A stretch of 64,000 nt of DNA from Nonomuraea ceibae (GTDB taxonomy: Bacteria; Actinomycetota; Actinomycetes; Streptosporangiales; Streptosporangiaceae): the NCBI RefSeq assembly GCF_019396325.1, contig NZ_JAHKRO010000007.1:1-64000 (forward strand), given 5' to 3'. The notes beneath the pieces were generated by a model. It searched no databases. It was not told where the DNA came from and worked only from the letters and a program-made list of their open reading frames with translations. Positions 63,581-64,000 of the stretch are shown here, piece after piece. The translations under genes and the position numbers were made by a program. The stretch's first letter is position 1. Each line of letters begins with the position of its first letter.

Positions 63581-64000
63581 TCACGAGAGGAGCAGGCCCA
63601 GGTGGTGGGTGAAGGACTCGGCCGCCCGCGCCGCCGAACGCCCTTCGCAGTGGCCGGACAGGCTGCCGTCGGGCTGCGCGGTCAAGGTGAGCCGGGGGGG
63701 CCCGTGCGGAGGCGTGGGCGCGGGGAGCGGCAGCGGCTCGGTCCGCAGTCCGGGCAGGTCAGGCTCGGGCCGCAGTCCTTCGAAGGTGAACCGTCCGGCG
63801 TGCGGGGGCACGGGCCGGAACCGATGAGCCTCGGCGTCGGCCGCTTCGACGACCTGCTCAGGAAGGCCGGGGATGTCCACGCCCAAGGGACCGACCAATC
63901 CGGCGGCGCCCGGGGTGGTACGCCCCGGCGAGCGGACGAGCACGCACGCGGAGCCATGCTCTTCGGCGAGCGCGGACGCCCACGCCACGAGCGCCAGGCT
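63581..64000 (-). CDS. Condensation-domain-like protein, C-terminal part (5' end outside window)
   Basis: The frame is open through the right edge and ends at 63581, 48 bases before the next NRPS gene. The visible 139 residues resemble the end of a condensation domain: a helix ALVAWASALAEEHG, a GLVGPLGVDIPG turn, then LTLTAQPDGSLSGHCEG and the closing helix SFTHHLGLLL. It is shorter and more divergent than the other C domains, and nothing follows it in the protein. It could be a stand-alone C domain or the end of a larger synthetase. Confidence 0.65.
   Translation of the reverse strand, partial: SLALVAWASALAEEHGSACVLVRSPGRTTPGAAGLVGPLGVDIPGLPEQVVEAADAEAHRFRPVPPHAGRFTFEGLRPEPDLPGLRTEPLPLPAPTPPHGPPRLTLTAQPDGSLSGHCEGRSAARAAESFTHHLGLLLS

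Noticed and set aside
1..64000. rRNA operons, insertion sequences with terminal repeats, and lanthipeptide-type precursor genes.
   Set aside because: No sequence resembling any of them was recognised on either strand.

Overview
The window is high-GC (low seventies percent) actinomycete chromosome. GTG starts, 4-nt start/stop overlaps, DUF397/XRE pairs, a DtxR/IdeR-type iron box pair, streptogrisin- and subtilisin-type exoproteases and a non-ribosomal peptide synthetase (NRPS) locus fit a filamentous actinobacterium. Streptosporangiales (Nonomuraea-like) is my best guess, not proven. Functional calls come from reading the translated sequence and from family knowledge; no database search was run.

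Layout. 1-9900: the end of an FAD oxidoreductase, a coupled DUF6421-like / short-chain dehydrogenase (SDR) / threonine aldolase operon, an orphan NarL-type regulator, a Ser/Thr kinase coupled to a membrane protein with a degenerate trypsin-like domain, and a Uma2-type nuclease. 9914-13500: a cobalamin operon (btuF-btuC-btuD-cbiZ) behind a clear cobalamin riboswitch. 13544-19738: an Idh/MocA-type oxidoreductase, a histidine phosphatase, a DUF397/XRE pair opposite an anti-sigma-type ATPase, and a helicase-associated protein. 19722-23692: a ferric-siderophore importer with divergent promoters holding two iron boxes. 23704-36780: mixed housekeeping genes, including a phosphotriesterase homologue lacking most metal ligands, a two-component pair whose regulator is frameshifted, an extra secY, a sodium/solute symporter that looks internally deleted, and a LysR regulator with a 25-bp palindrome at its promoter. 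36863-38344: a secreted S1 protease.

38490-42560 is a probable integrated-element remnant: a CAT-anticodon tRNA, a tyrosine integrase facing it with a strong terminator, and a decayed SDR gene carrying an in-frame amber codon. A large secreted subtilase follows (42564-46034).

46103 to the right edge is the left part of an NRPS cluster, all on the minus strand and tightly coupled. Reading with transcription, right to left: a cut-off condensation-like protein; C-A-T (glycine-type code); a glycosyltransferase-like protein; a T-C didomain; C-A-T-C-A-T (glycine, then unassigned); a 56-residue MbtH protein that falls below usual gene-length cut-offs; and C-A-T-TE fused to a complete MFS exporter (aspartate-type code). 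The TE has cysteine in place of the usual nucleophilic serine. The cluster is the most promising novel system here: a short glycine/aspartate-containing peptide, possibly glycosylated, released by a Cys-type TE whose polypeptide also carries the presumed exporter. The rest of the cluster lies beyond 64000.
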